Assembly (NCBI GenBank): GCA_963772805.1
Contig: CAVYYU010000005.1
Span: 1-64,000 of the forward strand
DNA from: Legionella_A sp963772805
GTDB taxonomy: Bacteria > Pseudomonadota > Gammaproteobacteria > Legionellales > Legionellaceae
Direction: 5' to 3'
DNA length: 64,000 bases
In this document: positions 1 through 8,476 of the stretch, one piece after another
Position numbering within the stretch: the stretch's first letter is position 1
Layout: each line of letters starts with the position of its first letter
The notes under the pieces: model-generated
What the model saw: the letters and a program-made list of their open reading frames with translations, nothing else
What the model was told of the DNA's origin: nothing
The model's database searches: none
Program-made: the position numbers and the translations under genes

Positions 1-1351
1 GCACAGCCGGGGACGGCGATGACCGTGACGTGATTCCGGGCAGCTTTTGTTGCCCGAATCCTACACCCTGTTTATTCGAATCACGTCTTCAAATATCCTG
101 GGGTTTGGGGCAGAGCCCCATTACACACAACGGCGCGATAGCGCACCATTTAGTGTAATATTTTTCTATGAATCTCGCTGGGTGTTCGCCCGTTAAGACT
201 TTGGTGCGGTCTTTCGTAATTATAAAAACGGTAGTCTATCTCTTTATCGCATCCCTTACTGAGACTACGTTTTCCCACTCCTGTAGGTATATGCATTCAT
301 ACTTTGTTGAGCGCCATAGACGTTCAACAAAAATATTGTCTGCCCAGCGGCCTTTACCGTCCATGCTGATATCAATCTGATGCTTTTTAAGAACATCAGT
401 GAAATCCTTGTCTGGAAACTGCGACCCCTGATCGGTGTTAAATATATCACAACGTGAGTGAGCCAATACTCGCTCAAGCGTTTCCACACAAAAATCAGCC
501 TCCATATTGATGCTGAGCTGCCAATCCAGCACAAAACGGCTGTACCAGTCTATGACGGCGATTAAATACACAAACCCGTGTTTCAGCCGAATGTAGGTTA
601 TATCCGTGCTGAAAACCTGACATGGTCGTACAATCTCGACGTCATGTAACAGATATGGATATACCTTATGCTCCGGGTGCGGTTTACTCGTATGCGGGCC
701 TGGTGCAAGTGAGTGTAACCCCATGTGCTCGTAGGCCCATCGTGTCTCATGGCGTTTACATGGCTGATTATGCAAGGAAATATAATCGCTCATTTGCCTT
801 GTACCAAAAAACGGGTATTTCGTGTAAATTTCATCGACCAAGCGTAGCAATGCCAGCTGCTCATCGCTGAACACTTTGGGCCGTGGTGCATAATAAACAC
901 TGGAACGGCTTAGATCCAGTATTTCGCACTGTTGGCGCACCGATAACAAGGGATGACGGGTTTCAATCCAGCCGAGTCGATCATCCACTGAACACCTCAG
1001 ACTTTTTTTTAGAAAATCATTTTCTACTTTTAAACGGCCAATTTGTTCATATAATTCACCAAGTTGGTTTTCATAATCAGTAGTCTCCGATTTGTTCTTA
1101 TCACTAAATAAATCCGGAAACAGCGCCAACGCTTGTTTTTTCCATGCATTAATTTGAGTCGCATGGGCTCCATATTTTGAGCTAATTTGTGCTAATGTTA
1201 GTTCGGCTTTAATCGCCTCCAGCGCAATTTTCGCCTTTTCTGCTGGAGTGTATTTTTTACGCTTTTCGCTCATTATTGTAACCTTGTTTATGAGCGAGGA
1301 TTATATCTTAATTACCCTGCTTTAGTGGTCTGAATTTCTTGACCCACTATA
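1..1351 (-). mobile_element. IS3-family element, copy A (partial, cut by window edge)
   Basis: This is a third copy of the 1433-bp element found complete at 4914-6346 and 21040-22472, here on the minus strand. The transposase-proximal terminal repeat (reads TATAGTGGGTC on the minus strand) ends at 1351. The other end lies left of base 1, where the structured non-coding tail is cut. It differs from the other copies by small indels that alter the transposase frame. The insertion truncates the gene lying to its right. Confidence 0.93.
236..1273 (-). pseudogene. IS3-family transposase, OrfA-OrfB fused by indel and truncated at C-terminus
   Basis: This is a DDE transposase of the IS3 family. Residues 1-90 match OrfA (HTH_Tnp_1, leucine-rich coiled tail) and the rest matches OrfB (HTH_21 plus rve integrase core). 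The catalytic positions are visible: STDITY, FNTDQGSQF and the Glu in NIFVERLW. In the sister copies OrfA and OrfB are in different frames, joined at a run of nine A; here the run has eight, so the two are fused in the genome. Near the end the sequence differs by a small insertion (GATAAAGAGATAGAC against GATAAGAGAATAC), which brings an early stop and removes the conserved YNYERPHQSL tail of about 29 residues. Activity is therefore doubtful. Confidence 0.85.
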
Positions 1352-2067
1352 TTCTGAGCCAAAGTTGTTTTTATAATACATGAATGCGGCATTCAACTTA
1401 TTAGCCATCTCCGTGTCGCCGGAAATATTGATAGGCCCCTTTTTGGGGTCATAATTAAGTAAAAACTGATATGCCATTTCATGGCTAAATCATTTTTATG
1501 ATCATCATTCAAATTTTGTTGAACAGCGCGAAAGACGCCATTTTTAGCAATAATTCGTCCAAACTGCGCTTTATCTTCCTGCGTGTTTTCAGGCGAATAT
1601 CGGCGCGTGGAGGTAAAGACCTCGTTATTCTGCAATCTACATCCGTGTATAGTAGGAGGGGTTTCCGTAGTGTCCTTTTGAGAGCATGCCATATTTTGTG
1701 CAGACTTTTGACTGCTGCCCCCCGAAAAGCGGTAGGCTTCATTTGCATGAACAATATCACTTACGAATAAAGAGGCAGCAGATAACAGATGATTAATGGG
1801 GTGGGTTGTTTGAGTCGTCGTAATGGCGGGGTTGGCTGCTAGTAACCTCTTTTGGTTGGCTATTAAATCGTTATAATTTTTAACAAGCGCTGCGTGCTGG
1901 TTTACAGCAAACCGGTTGATTTCATCAAGGCTTATTTCAGATGGCGTGCTTAGGCTTCTAATTATTTTTAGTCGTTGCCTTAAAGAAGTTGGCTCCAGGT
2001 TATCAAGCGCGATAGGTTCGTGTGTTTGTTTGACATATGTTTCTAGCATTTTGGTGTATGCGGACAT
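1352..2067 (-). pseudogene. unrecognised gene, frameshifted and truncated by IS copy A
   Basis: The open frame from ATG 2067 gives 224 residues, unrecognised, with a mostly helical polar N-terminal half. Near 1490 the coding signal moves to another frame: from there to the IS boundary at 1352 a second frame reads SHEMAYQFLLNYDPKKG and then MANKLNAAFMYYKNNFGSE, which looks more protein-like than the tail of the first frame (PATRRWLIS). I infer a one-base frameshift plus truncation by the IS3 insertion. Both the original C-terminus and the function are lost. No strong ribosome site precedes the ATG. Confidence 0.5.
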
Positions 2068-2079
2068 GGTGCACCATTA

Positions 2080-2262
2080 TTATTTTCCATTGGTGTAATA
2101 ATAGTACAGTTTTTTATTTGTGGGCATAGGTGTGTCTTTGACTAAACCTCCATACACAAGTAATCTCTTCTTCCATGAATCCAAAGTTAAATGAACACTT
2201 TCAGTTTGTCTTAATGTTTCTAGTGCGACTTGGGTGTTAAATTTATACGATTGATCGTTCAA
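2080..2262 (-). CDS. short hypothetical ORF, possibly a gene fragment
   Basis: This is a 60-residue frame starting at TTG with no convincing ribosome-binding site. The frame stays open upstream of the TTG for only ten codons, to a TAA. It lies between the 216-residue gene and the IS-truncated gene on the same strand. Composition is plausible for protein (NTQVALETLRQTESVHLTL) but nothing is recognised. It could be the remaining end of a decayed gene. Confidence 0.25.
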   Translation of the reverse strand: MNDQSYKFNTQVALETLRQTESVHLTLDSWKKRLLVYGGLVKDTPMPTNKKLYYYYTNGK

Positions 2263-2316
2263 AACCTGATCCCAACCAACTGTATTATATTATATTTTTT
2301 TAAAAATCAGGCTAAG

Positions 2317-2967
2317 TCATACCAAGCTTTCTTTTTCTTGTTCAATCCATGCTAAAAATGCTTCACGATCTGATTTGGACAAGCTAGAAAATTTATTTTT
2401 AACCGATTCAATAGGTTGTAACTTTTTTCGAGGCGTTTGTGGCCAAGCTTCGTTCAGTCTCATTTTATTTTGTATTACATTATCATAAGCTTGAGGGTCC
2501 TTCTTTTTCAACTTCAGAAGTCGTCCATCATTTGAGCTTGATCGCGATGGTAAATAAGTAATTACGTTTTCCTGAATAAGATAAGGATTTGTGTCGTCAT
2601 AGTCTGTTAAATGTCCACTTAAATCTTTAATAGGGATTTTCTTTTCCTTTGCATACATTCTGACACTAGTATCTACTTCCCCAAGAACCGCTGCCCAATG
2701 GGCTGCGTGCTGAGTTTTTTTATTCATAGCAGATTTCAACAACCACAGCATCTCATTGTTGATAATACCAAGGCCCTCTGGTGATTGATTAAGCACATAC
2801 TCACCAAAATTTTGAAACGAATTATTTCTGGTTTTCCATGCCTCCTGCTCAATAATTTGTGTAATTACTTTTGGTAGATTTTGAAATATAAGCTGATTTG
2901 ATTCACCAATATATTGGACAGCCAGTGCGTGTAACTCGTCATCTGTGGGGGTATGTATTGATTGCAT
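2317..2967 (-). CDS. hypothetical protein, 216 aa
   Basis: A complete ATG-initiated frame encodes a soluble, charged, mainly helical protein without a signal peptide or membrane segment. The C-terminal third is basic (LKLKKKDPQAYDNVIQNK) and ends in a helical segment, SKSDREAFLAWIEQEKESL. I do not recognise the family. It lies in the accessory region between two IS3 copies, on the same strand as the decayed genes below it. A role as cargo of the integrative element is inferred from position only. Confidence 0.55.
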   Translation of the reverse strand: MQSIHTPTDDELHALAVQYIGESNQLIFQNLPKVITQIIEQEAWKTRNNSFQNFGEYVLNQSPEGLGIINNEMLWLLKSAMNKKTQHAAHWAAVLGEVDTSVRMYAKEKKIPIKDLSGHLTDYDDTNPYLIQENVITYLPSRSSSNDGRLLKLKKKDPQAYDNVIQNKMRLNEAWPQTPRKKLQPIESVKNKFSSLSKSDREAFLAWIEQEKESLV

Positions 2968-3980
2968 CCTTTCTCGATTCCTTCGCCATCTCCATTAATG
3001 TGTATTATTTTAATGGTTTTCGATAGGCATTGCATCACTATTAGACTTGAAAAACAAATTGTTCATTAGCATTCTCTTGTTTGAATTTAAAAAAACATCA
3101 GTGATCCAGGTTGGCATTTTTGCGGACATTACCCCAAGCTTCGATTTAATTCTCTCGTGAGTAGATGAAATGATTCTGTTAGCCAATAAATATTTTTCTA
3201 GTTGAATGACGTAAAAGTGTGTCGCTTTTCAAAAGGGGCGGCATGGTACATTGGTTGCCTGAAATTAAGATAATGAAACTTGGGCTGGTTGGGTACCATG
3301 GAAAATCAACTATATTATTGGCTGATGAGGCAGCCTGTTAACTGATGCTGCCGATATTTGTTGAGAAAAAACAGGGGAGGCGTTTTTGATTTTAGCATGT
3401 CATTGGTTGGTAAGTTGCAAATACTGAATTTTAGTATAAATCACAATTTCTTAAGATAATTTCTTTTCAGGGTTTACCGAACGCACACAAAAATGACGCC
3501 AAGTTTTGTGTTTGGTGTCTGTCATGTTCAAAAATTAAATTGAAAGCAATTTAATTTTAATTGATTTTAAAGGAAATTCAAATCAATTAGGCAGAAAAAT
3601 AACGTTTATCATCAGAACAGAAAATAATCGTGAATAATTATGGACCAATTTGAGCATTGACAAAATTATATATGGCAGATATCATGACCAAATATTGCCC
3701 ATATCGGCATAATTAAAGCATTATGAGTTAATTATATCGGTTTAACCCTAAGAGAAAATCAACAAACAAAAAATGCAATCTGCCTGAGTGTGAAAGTTAA
3801 ATACAAAATTTTTAAAGATATGTATTTTAAAATGGCAAAATGTTTTTAAAGCAAGAAGAGAAAAGTTAAAGCCAGTTATGCAATAGAAGTTAATAGCCTA
3901 ACTAAGGTAAATGACAAATAGTTCTTTTGGTTTGTGATCAATATTGGTGTTTTTATTCTAATAGAATGGAGTTAAATGTT
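2968..3980. other. about 1 kb AT-rich stretch without a gene
   Basis: No open frame of convincing length lies on either strand. At 3402-3422 there is a 21-base sequence (ATTGGTTGGTAAGTTGCAAA, then T) that recurs exactly at 10650-10670 in another non-coding stretch. The last 40 bases should contain the start region of the large gene that begins at 3981: GGAG at 3968-3971 precedes its ATG. Otherwise I see only long A/T runs. Confidence 0.5.
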
Positions 3981-4943
3981 ATGTCTACAACTGAACCGGC
4001 AATGAGTGCATTGATAGAGCGAGATGGGGCTGCCATAGTTGGGCGAGTTGTCAATGGTGTGATCGAAAATGCAGATATTTGGATTGCTGTAGCAAGATAT
4101 ATATATACTAGGCTTACAGAAAGATCCGCTTTGGAGGTGGATGATCTCTCGCGACATCGGATGATGTGTGATTTATATTCAGCCTGCACGCAACCAACAA
4201 CTAATGCCGCAACGGCTTCCATTCCTAGAGAGTGGGGATTAGAAGAGGGACGTCCTCTTTACACATCGAGTTTTAGAACACAGAATGCCTCATTGAAACA
4301 ACAAATTATTGCATTTGACAAATGCTCTAACAACCTTAAAAAGCAAATTGTTGGTATTGTATCTTCAATTGCACGCTTGTTTGAGTCATTATCCAAACGT
4401 ATAGACTTCCCTTTCAGAGACCGATATCGAGAAGATGGGTATGAGTGTATGTTTTTAACTGAGTTGGCAATGTGGTTTGTGGTTGAGCTCCCTCGCTACC
4501 CAATTACAGAAAAAGCGACGGGTGATATGGTAAAGCGTCGTATTAAATATTGCCAGGATATACAGGAAAGGGTATTGATTTATCGTAATGATTTGACGAT
4601 ATCAAATCCTAAAGATACGCTTACTAGTATTATACGCGAATTGAAGATAATGAGTAACTATTTAACTAGGGCTCATGAAGCGGCTAATTTTAGCCAAATG
4701 ATCCAGACGATAGATAATCTTGTTATAGATCAGGTTGCTAACTCATTCAATATACTTCATTTGATGATGGATGGAGTTAACGAAGATGAGTTCCAAGTTG
4801 GGAACTTCCTCGCTCCTGGAATCGGAAAAAAAACCAAGGTTGACGTGCTTAGAAATAAATTACTGGGGAAATGGATAATTGAAACCCTTACTGCAGCAGG
4901 GTATGAGTCCAACTATAGTGGGTCAAGAAATTCAGACCACTAA
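3981..4943 (+). pseudogene. 5' part of large repeat-containing protein gene split by IS copy B
   Basis: Native coding runs from ATG 3981 (GGAG upstream; ATG 3966 is an alternative) to base 4913. The last ten codons to 4943 are read from the IS. Removing 4914-6346 and one copy of the AAC target duplication joins AAC (4911-4913) in frame to the downstream half that ends at 8467, giving a protein of about 1016 residues. This N-terminal 311-residue part is soluble and helical, with no recognised domain. The whole protein looks like a secreted effector (coiled coils, Ala-rich repeats, no metabolic signature), but that is inference. The gene is broken by the insertion. Confidence 0.8.
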
Positions 4944-4991
4944 AGCAGGGTAATTAAGATATAATCCTCGCTCATAAACAAGGTTACAATA

Positions 4992-5285
4992 ATGAGCGAA
5001 AAGCGTAAAAAATACACTCCAGCAGAAAAGGCGAAAATTGCGCTGGAGGCGATTAAAGCCGAACTAACATTAGCACAAATTAGCTCAAAATATGGAGCCC
5101 ATGCGACTCAAATTAATGCATGGAAAAAACAAGCGTTGGCGCTGTTTCCGGATTTATTTAGTGATAAGAACAAATCGGAGACTACTGATTATGAAAACCA
5201 ACTTGGTAAATTATATGAACAAATTGGCCGTTTAAAAGTAGAAAATGATTTTCTAAAAAAAAAGTCTGAGGTGTTCAGTGGATGA
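4992..5285 (+). CDS. IS3-family transposase OrfA (copy B)
   Basis: This 97-residue protein has an N-terminal helix-turn-helix (KYTPAEKAKIALEAIKAE... AQISSKYGAHATQINAWKK) that binds the terminal repeats, and a C-terminal leucine-rich coiled segment (LYEQIGRLKVENDFLKKK). The frame ends just after a run of nine A at the OrfA/OrfB junction. That run is the expected -1 slippage site making the OrfAB transposase. It differs from copy C by Lys for Glu in QLGKLYEQ. Confidence 0.93.
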   Translation: MSEKRKKYTPAEKAKIALEAIKAELTLAQISSKYGAHATQINAWKKQALALFPDLFSDKNKSETTDYENQLGKLYEQIGRLKVENDFLKKKSEVFSG

Positions 5286-6114
5286 TCGACTCGGCTGGAT
5301 TGAAACCCGTCATCCCTTGTTATCGGTGCGCCAACAGTGCGAAATACTGGATCTAAGCCGTTCCAGTGTTTATTATGCACCACGGCCCAAAGTGTTCAGC
5401 GATGAGCAGCTGGCATTGCTACGCTTGGTCGATGAAATTTACACGAAATACCCGTTTTTTGGTACAAGGCAAATGAGCGATTATATTTCCTTGCATAATC
5501 AGCCATGTAAACGCCATGAGACACGATGGGCCTACGAGCACATGGGGTTACACTCACTTGCACCAGGCCCGCATACGAGTAAACCGCACCCGGAGCATAA
5601 GGTATATCCATATCTGTTACATGACGTCGAGATTGTACGACCATGTCAGGTTTTCAGCACGGATATAACCTACATTCGGCTGAAACACGGGTTTGTGTAT
5701 TTAATCGCCGTCATAGACTGGTACAGCCGTTTTGTGCTGGATTGGCAGCTCAGCATCAATATGGAGGCTGATTTTTGTGTGGAAACGCTTGAGCGAGTAT
5801 TGGCTCACTCACGTTGTGATATATTTAACACCGATCAGGGGTCGCAGTTTACAAGCAAGGATTTCACTGATGTTCTTAAAAAGCATCAGATTGATATCAG
5901 CATGGACGGTAAAGGCCGCTGGGCAGACAATATTTTTGTTGAACGTCTATGGCGCTCAACAAAGTATGAATGCATATACCTACAGGAGTGGGAAAACGTA
6001 GTCTCAGTAAGGGATGCGATAAGAGAATACTACCGTTTTTATAATTACGAAAGACCGCACCAAAGTCTTAACGGGCGAACACCCAGCGAGATTCATAGAA
6101 AAATATTACACTAA
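5278..6114 (+). CDS. IS3-family transposase OrfB (copy B)
   Basis: This is the catalytic subunit, 278 residues, overlapping OrfA by 8 bases in the -1 frame; the nominal start is GTG 5278, but production by frameshifting from OrfA is normal for the family. It has an HTH_21-like N-terminus and an rve DDE core with Asp in STDITY, Asp in FNTDQGSQF and Glu in NIFVERLW. The C-terminal motif YNYERPHQSLNGRTP is intact. This copy looks functional. Confidence 0.95.
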   Translation: MDDRLGWIETRHPLLSVRQQCEILDLSRSSVYYAPRPKVFSDEQLALLRLVDEIYTKYPFFGTRQMSDYISLHNQPCKRHETRWAYEHMGLHSLAPGPHTSKPHPEHKVYPYLLHDVEIVRPCQVFSTDITYIRLKHGFVYLIAVIDWYSRFVLDWQLSINMEADFCVETLERVLAHSRCDIFNTDQGSQFTSKDFTDVLKKHQIDISMDGKGRWADNIFVERLWRSTKYECIYLQEWENVVSVRDAIREYYRFYNYERPHQSLNGRTPSEIHRKILH

Positions 6115-6346
6115 ATGGTGCGCTATCGCGCCGTTGTGTGTAATGGGGCTCTGCCCCAAACCCCAGGATATTTGAAGACGTGATTCGAATAAACAGGGTG
6201 TAGGATTCGGGCAACAAAAGCTGCCCGGAATCACGTCACGGTCATCGCCGTCCCCGGCTGTGCCGTGGCTTAATGATAATAGAAATTGAGCGAGAAATTA
6301 TATCTTAACTTTTTGTTAAAATGGTCTAGATTTTGCGCCCGCTATA
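6115..6346 (+). other. structured non-coding tail of the IS
   Basis: The roughly 230 bp between the OrfB stop and the right terminal repeat has no open frame, is much richer in G+C than the host, and has layered inverted repeats. GACGTGATTC (6177-6186) pairs with GAATCACGTC (6228-6237). GATTCGGGCA (6204-6213) pairs with TGCCCGGAATC (6222-6232), competing for the same GAATC. GGGGCtctGCCCC forms a small hairpin near 6145. The tail is conserved in all three copies, with one base change seen in copy C. Confidence 0.6.
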
Positions 6347-7309
6347 AACATATATTTAAACACTAAGGAAATTTCTACAGAAACGATTGATAGTCATATT
6401 AATTTTGATTTTACAACAAATATTAAAATTGAAGACATAGGAATTTGTGATTACATGTGGCTTACCAATAATGATTTTCTTGGTCCATGGAAAAGCACAC
6501 AGGCCGCTACTTATTTGAAGGAAAAGGCACCTGATTTTTTCAAGCTAGTTATTAACGTTAATCGCTCAATTTTAACAATAACGTCTATTAGAAAATCATT
6601 AGAGCTTGCTAAACAGTTGAATGTTGCGTATGGGGACTCATGGTTGTTTGGTACGACAGAAGGTAAAACATTACTTGATGGTTTGTTAGACACTGTGAAA
6701 CATGCAAGCGATACCCATATAGAAGCGCTAAATGCATTTTGGAAAGTATTTTATGGGGACAGTTATGAGAAATATGCAGAAACAAATGGCAAAGATTGTA
6801 TTGACAAAATCTATCAAGATGTTATGGCGGTAAAAAGCTGCTATGACGACAGCATTGCAAAAAAAGAAGCAATAGATGAGCGGATCAACGATATTAAAAG
6901 TTATGCAACTCGAGTAAGTGGCCAGCAAGATTTAAATAGAGAGAAAAAACAAAGTCTAAGTAGATTCCTCCATACCTATTTATCCCGTGTGCCGGGTTAT
7001 GACAAAAATAAGCTTAGTGACTTGTTTGCAATCATTAATGCAACGGCTACTATTACGCCGCCACTGTCGTTAGAGGAAGAATTTAAACAGAGGATGAAGG
7101 CAGCACGTCAGTTAGCAACGGAAAATCTTAACCAGATTGGAGGTTATAACTATCAAGATGATATCCCTGATTATTTGCATGAAGCAGGTTATGAGTTTTA
7201 TTTATCATCATTGGATCCGAATACCCATGTTGAGGAACTTGAGATCATGCGAGCGAGGTATGATGCTGCATTAGCTGAAGCTCGGAACCATGCTGCTACT
7301 ATTGCTGCC

Positions 7310-7510
7310 GCTGATGCTGCCGCTGAAACTGTCGCTGATGCTGCCGCTGAAACTGTCGCTGATGCTGCCGCTGAAACTGTCGCTGATGCTGCCGCTGAAA
7401 CTGTCGCTGATGCTGCCGCTGAAACTGTCGCTGAAACTGCCGCTGAAACTGCCGCTGAAACTGTCGCCGAAACTGCAACTGCAACTGCAACTGCAACTGC
7501 AACTGCAACT
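7310..7510 (+). repeat. 24-bp in-frame repeats, then (GCAACT)n
   Basis: Five identical copies of a 24-bp unit (GCTGATGCTGCCGCTGAAAC + TGTC) start at 7310, 7334, 7358, 7382 and 7406. Degenerate 12-bp derivatives (GCTGAAACTGCC) follow, and then a GCAACT hexamer run. They encode ADAAAETV repeats and an Ala-Thr tract. The near-perfect identity at DNA level means recent expansion by slippage or unequal exchange. Confidence 0.95.
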
Positions 7511-8125
7511 GAAAGACAAACTCAAATTCTAATCCAAACAGGAGAGCCAACTGTGCCGATAATAGGTCGAAATAATTTAATAACAAATCAAGTGGATATT
7601 AATATGGTTCATAAAATTGATGGGCTTATTAACAAACCACTTAAAGATTTTTCAGATTATGTGAGTGCATCTCACGTAGCTCCCCGTCTCAATAGTTTAA
7701 GGGGGCTTCATCGTGAAATTTATGACAATATACTAGAACCCTATAGTGGTTTAGCGGGAAGTTGGTTTGGAGCTTGGTGGAATTGGTATTATCCAGATGA
7801 ATGGATCTTATTACGACAACATCATACTCGATTGACCTGTGCCTTATTTGAAGTTGGCGGTTCTACAGATTTATATAAGCCAGGTAATGAAGCGCTCTTA
7901 AATGTAATTAATCAATACTTACTAAGTGGCTTGAAGAGTATGTTTAAGGATATAAAATGGATTAAATGCAAGGATCAAACTGCTTTAATGGATGCTCTAA
8001 TTCATCCGATAACGCCACTTCTTGAACAACAAGCTACAGGGGAATTGAAAATTATATCACCTGAAGTGATGATTACTGCAGCTAGAGCTGAAGCTGATGC
8101 AGCTAATGTTGGCGCTACTGCTGCT

Positions 8126-8251
8126 AAAGCTGAGAATACTGAAACAAAAGCCGAACTTACTGCGACTAAAGCTGAGAATACTGAAATAAAAGCCGAACTT
8201 ACTGCGACTAAAGCTGAGAATACTGAAACAAAAGCCGAACTTACTGCGACT
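8126..8251 (+). repeat. 42-bp in-frame repeat, three copies
   Basis: Three tandem 42-bp units (8126, 8168, 8210) start AAAGCTGAGAATACTGAAAC; the middle copy differs at one base (ATA for ACA). They encode the 14-residue coiled-coil unit KAENTETKAELTAT. This is a second independent expansion inside the same gene. Confidence 0.93.
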
Positions 8252-8476
8252 AAAGCTGAATTAGAGAGACAAAAAGACATTGCAGCTAATGCAGTAAGAG
8301 AGAGCGCGGAGACCAGAGCCCTAATGCAAAACTTCATGACAAATTTCCAAGGGCAAAGGCCTGGAAACCGTGAACCAGGTGTCGCTGAAATCGGTATGTT
8401 TGGTAATCGCGATACAGTGCCAAGAGTCCAAATCCCTGAAGTGAATGCAGCGAATAGGCTAAATTGAGGTACGTTT

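Larger units (their letters stand above)
4914..6346 (+). mobile_element. IS3-family element, copy B, complete (1433 bp)
   Basis: The terminal inverted repeats are TATAGTGGGTCAAGAAATTC at the left end and, as reverse complement of the right end, TATAGCGGGCGCAAAATCT; both run on to AGACCA. It is flanked by a 3-bp direct repeat AAC (4911-4913 and 6347-6349), as expected for the IS3 family. It holds OrfA, OrfB in the -1 frame, and about 230 bp of structured non-coding DNA before the right end. Copy C at 21040 has the same length and nearly the same sequence, so both insertions look recent. Confidence 0.96.
6455..8467 (+). pseudogene. 3' part of large repeat-containing protein gene split by IS copy B
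   Basis: The coding frame actually resumes at 6350, directly after the IS target duplication (IYLNTKEISTETIDSHINF...), in frame with the 5' part ending at 4913. ATG 6455 is only the first internal Met. The order is: helical region; Ala-rich octapeptide repeats (AAETVAD, 7310-7510); a region with WFGAWWNWYYPDEW; a 14-residue repeat AENTETKAELTATK three times (8126-8251), predicted coiled coil; and a disordered C-terminus. No enzymatic motif is recognised. The next gene, at 8477, starts 9 bases after the stop and has the same style of repeats and a similar C-terminal Pro-Gly motif, so the two were probably one operon. Confidence 0.8.

Noticed and set aside
7271..7586. Several overlapping ORFs on both strands over the Ala-rich repeats
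   Set aside because: They are by-products of a tandem repeat without stops in any frame (Gln-Arg, Ser-Phe and Leu-Lys repeats).
8002..8337. Minus-strand 111-codon ORF with hydrophobic Val-Ser-Ala repeats
   Set aside because: Antisense of the KAENTETKAELTAT repeat; no ribosome site.
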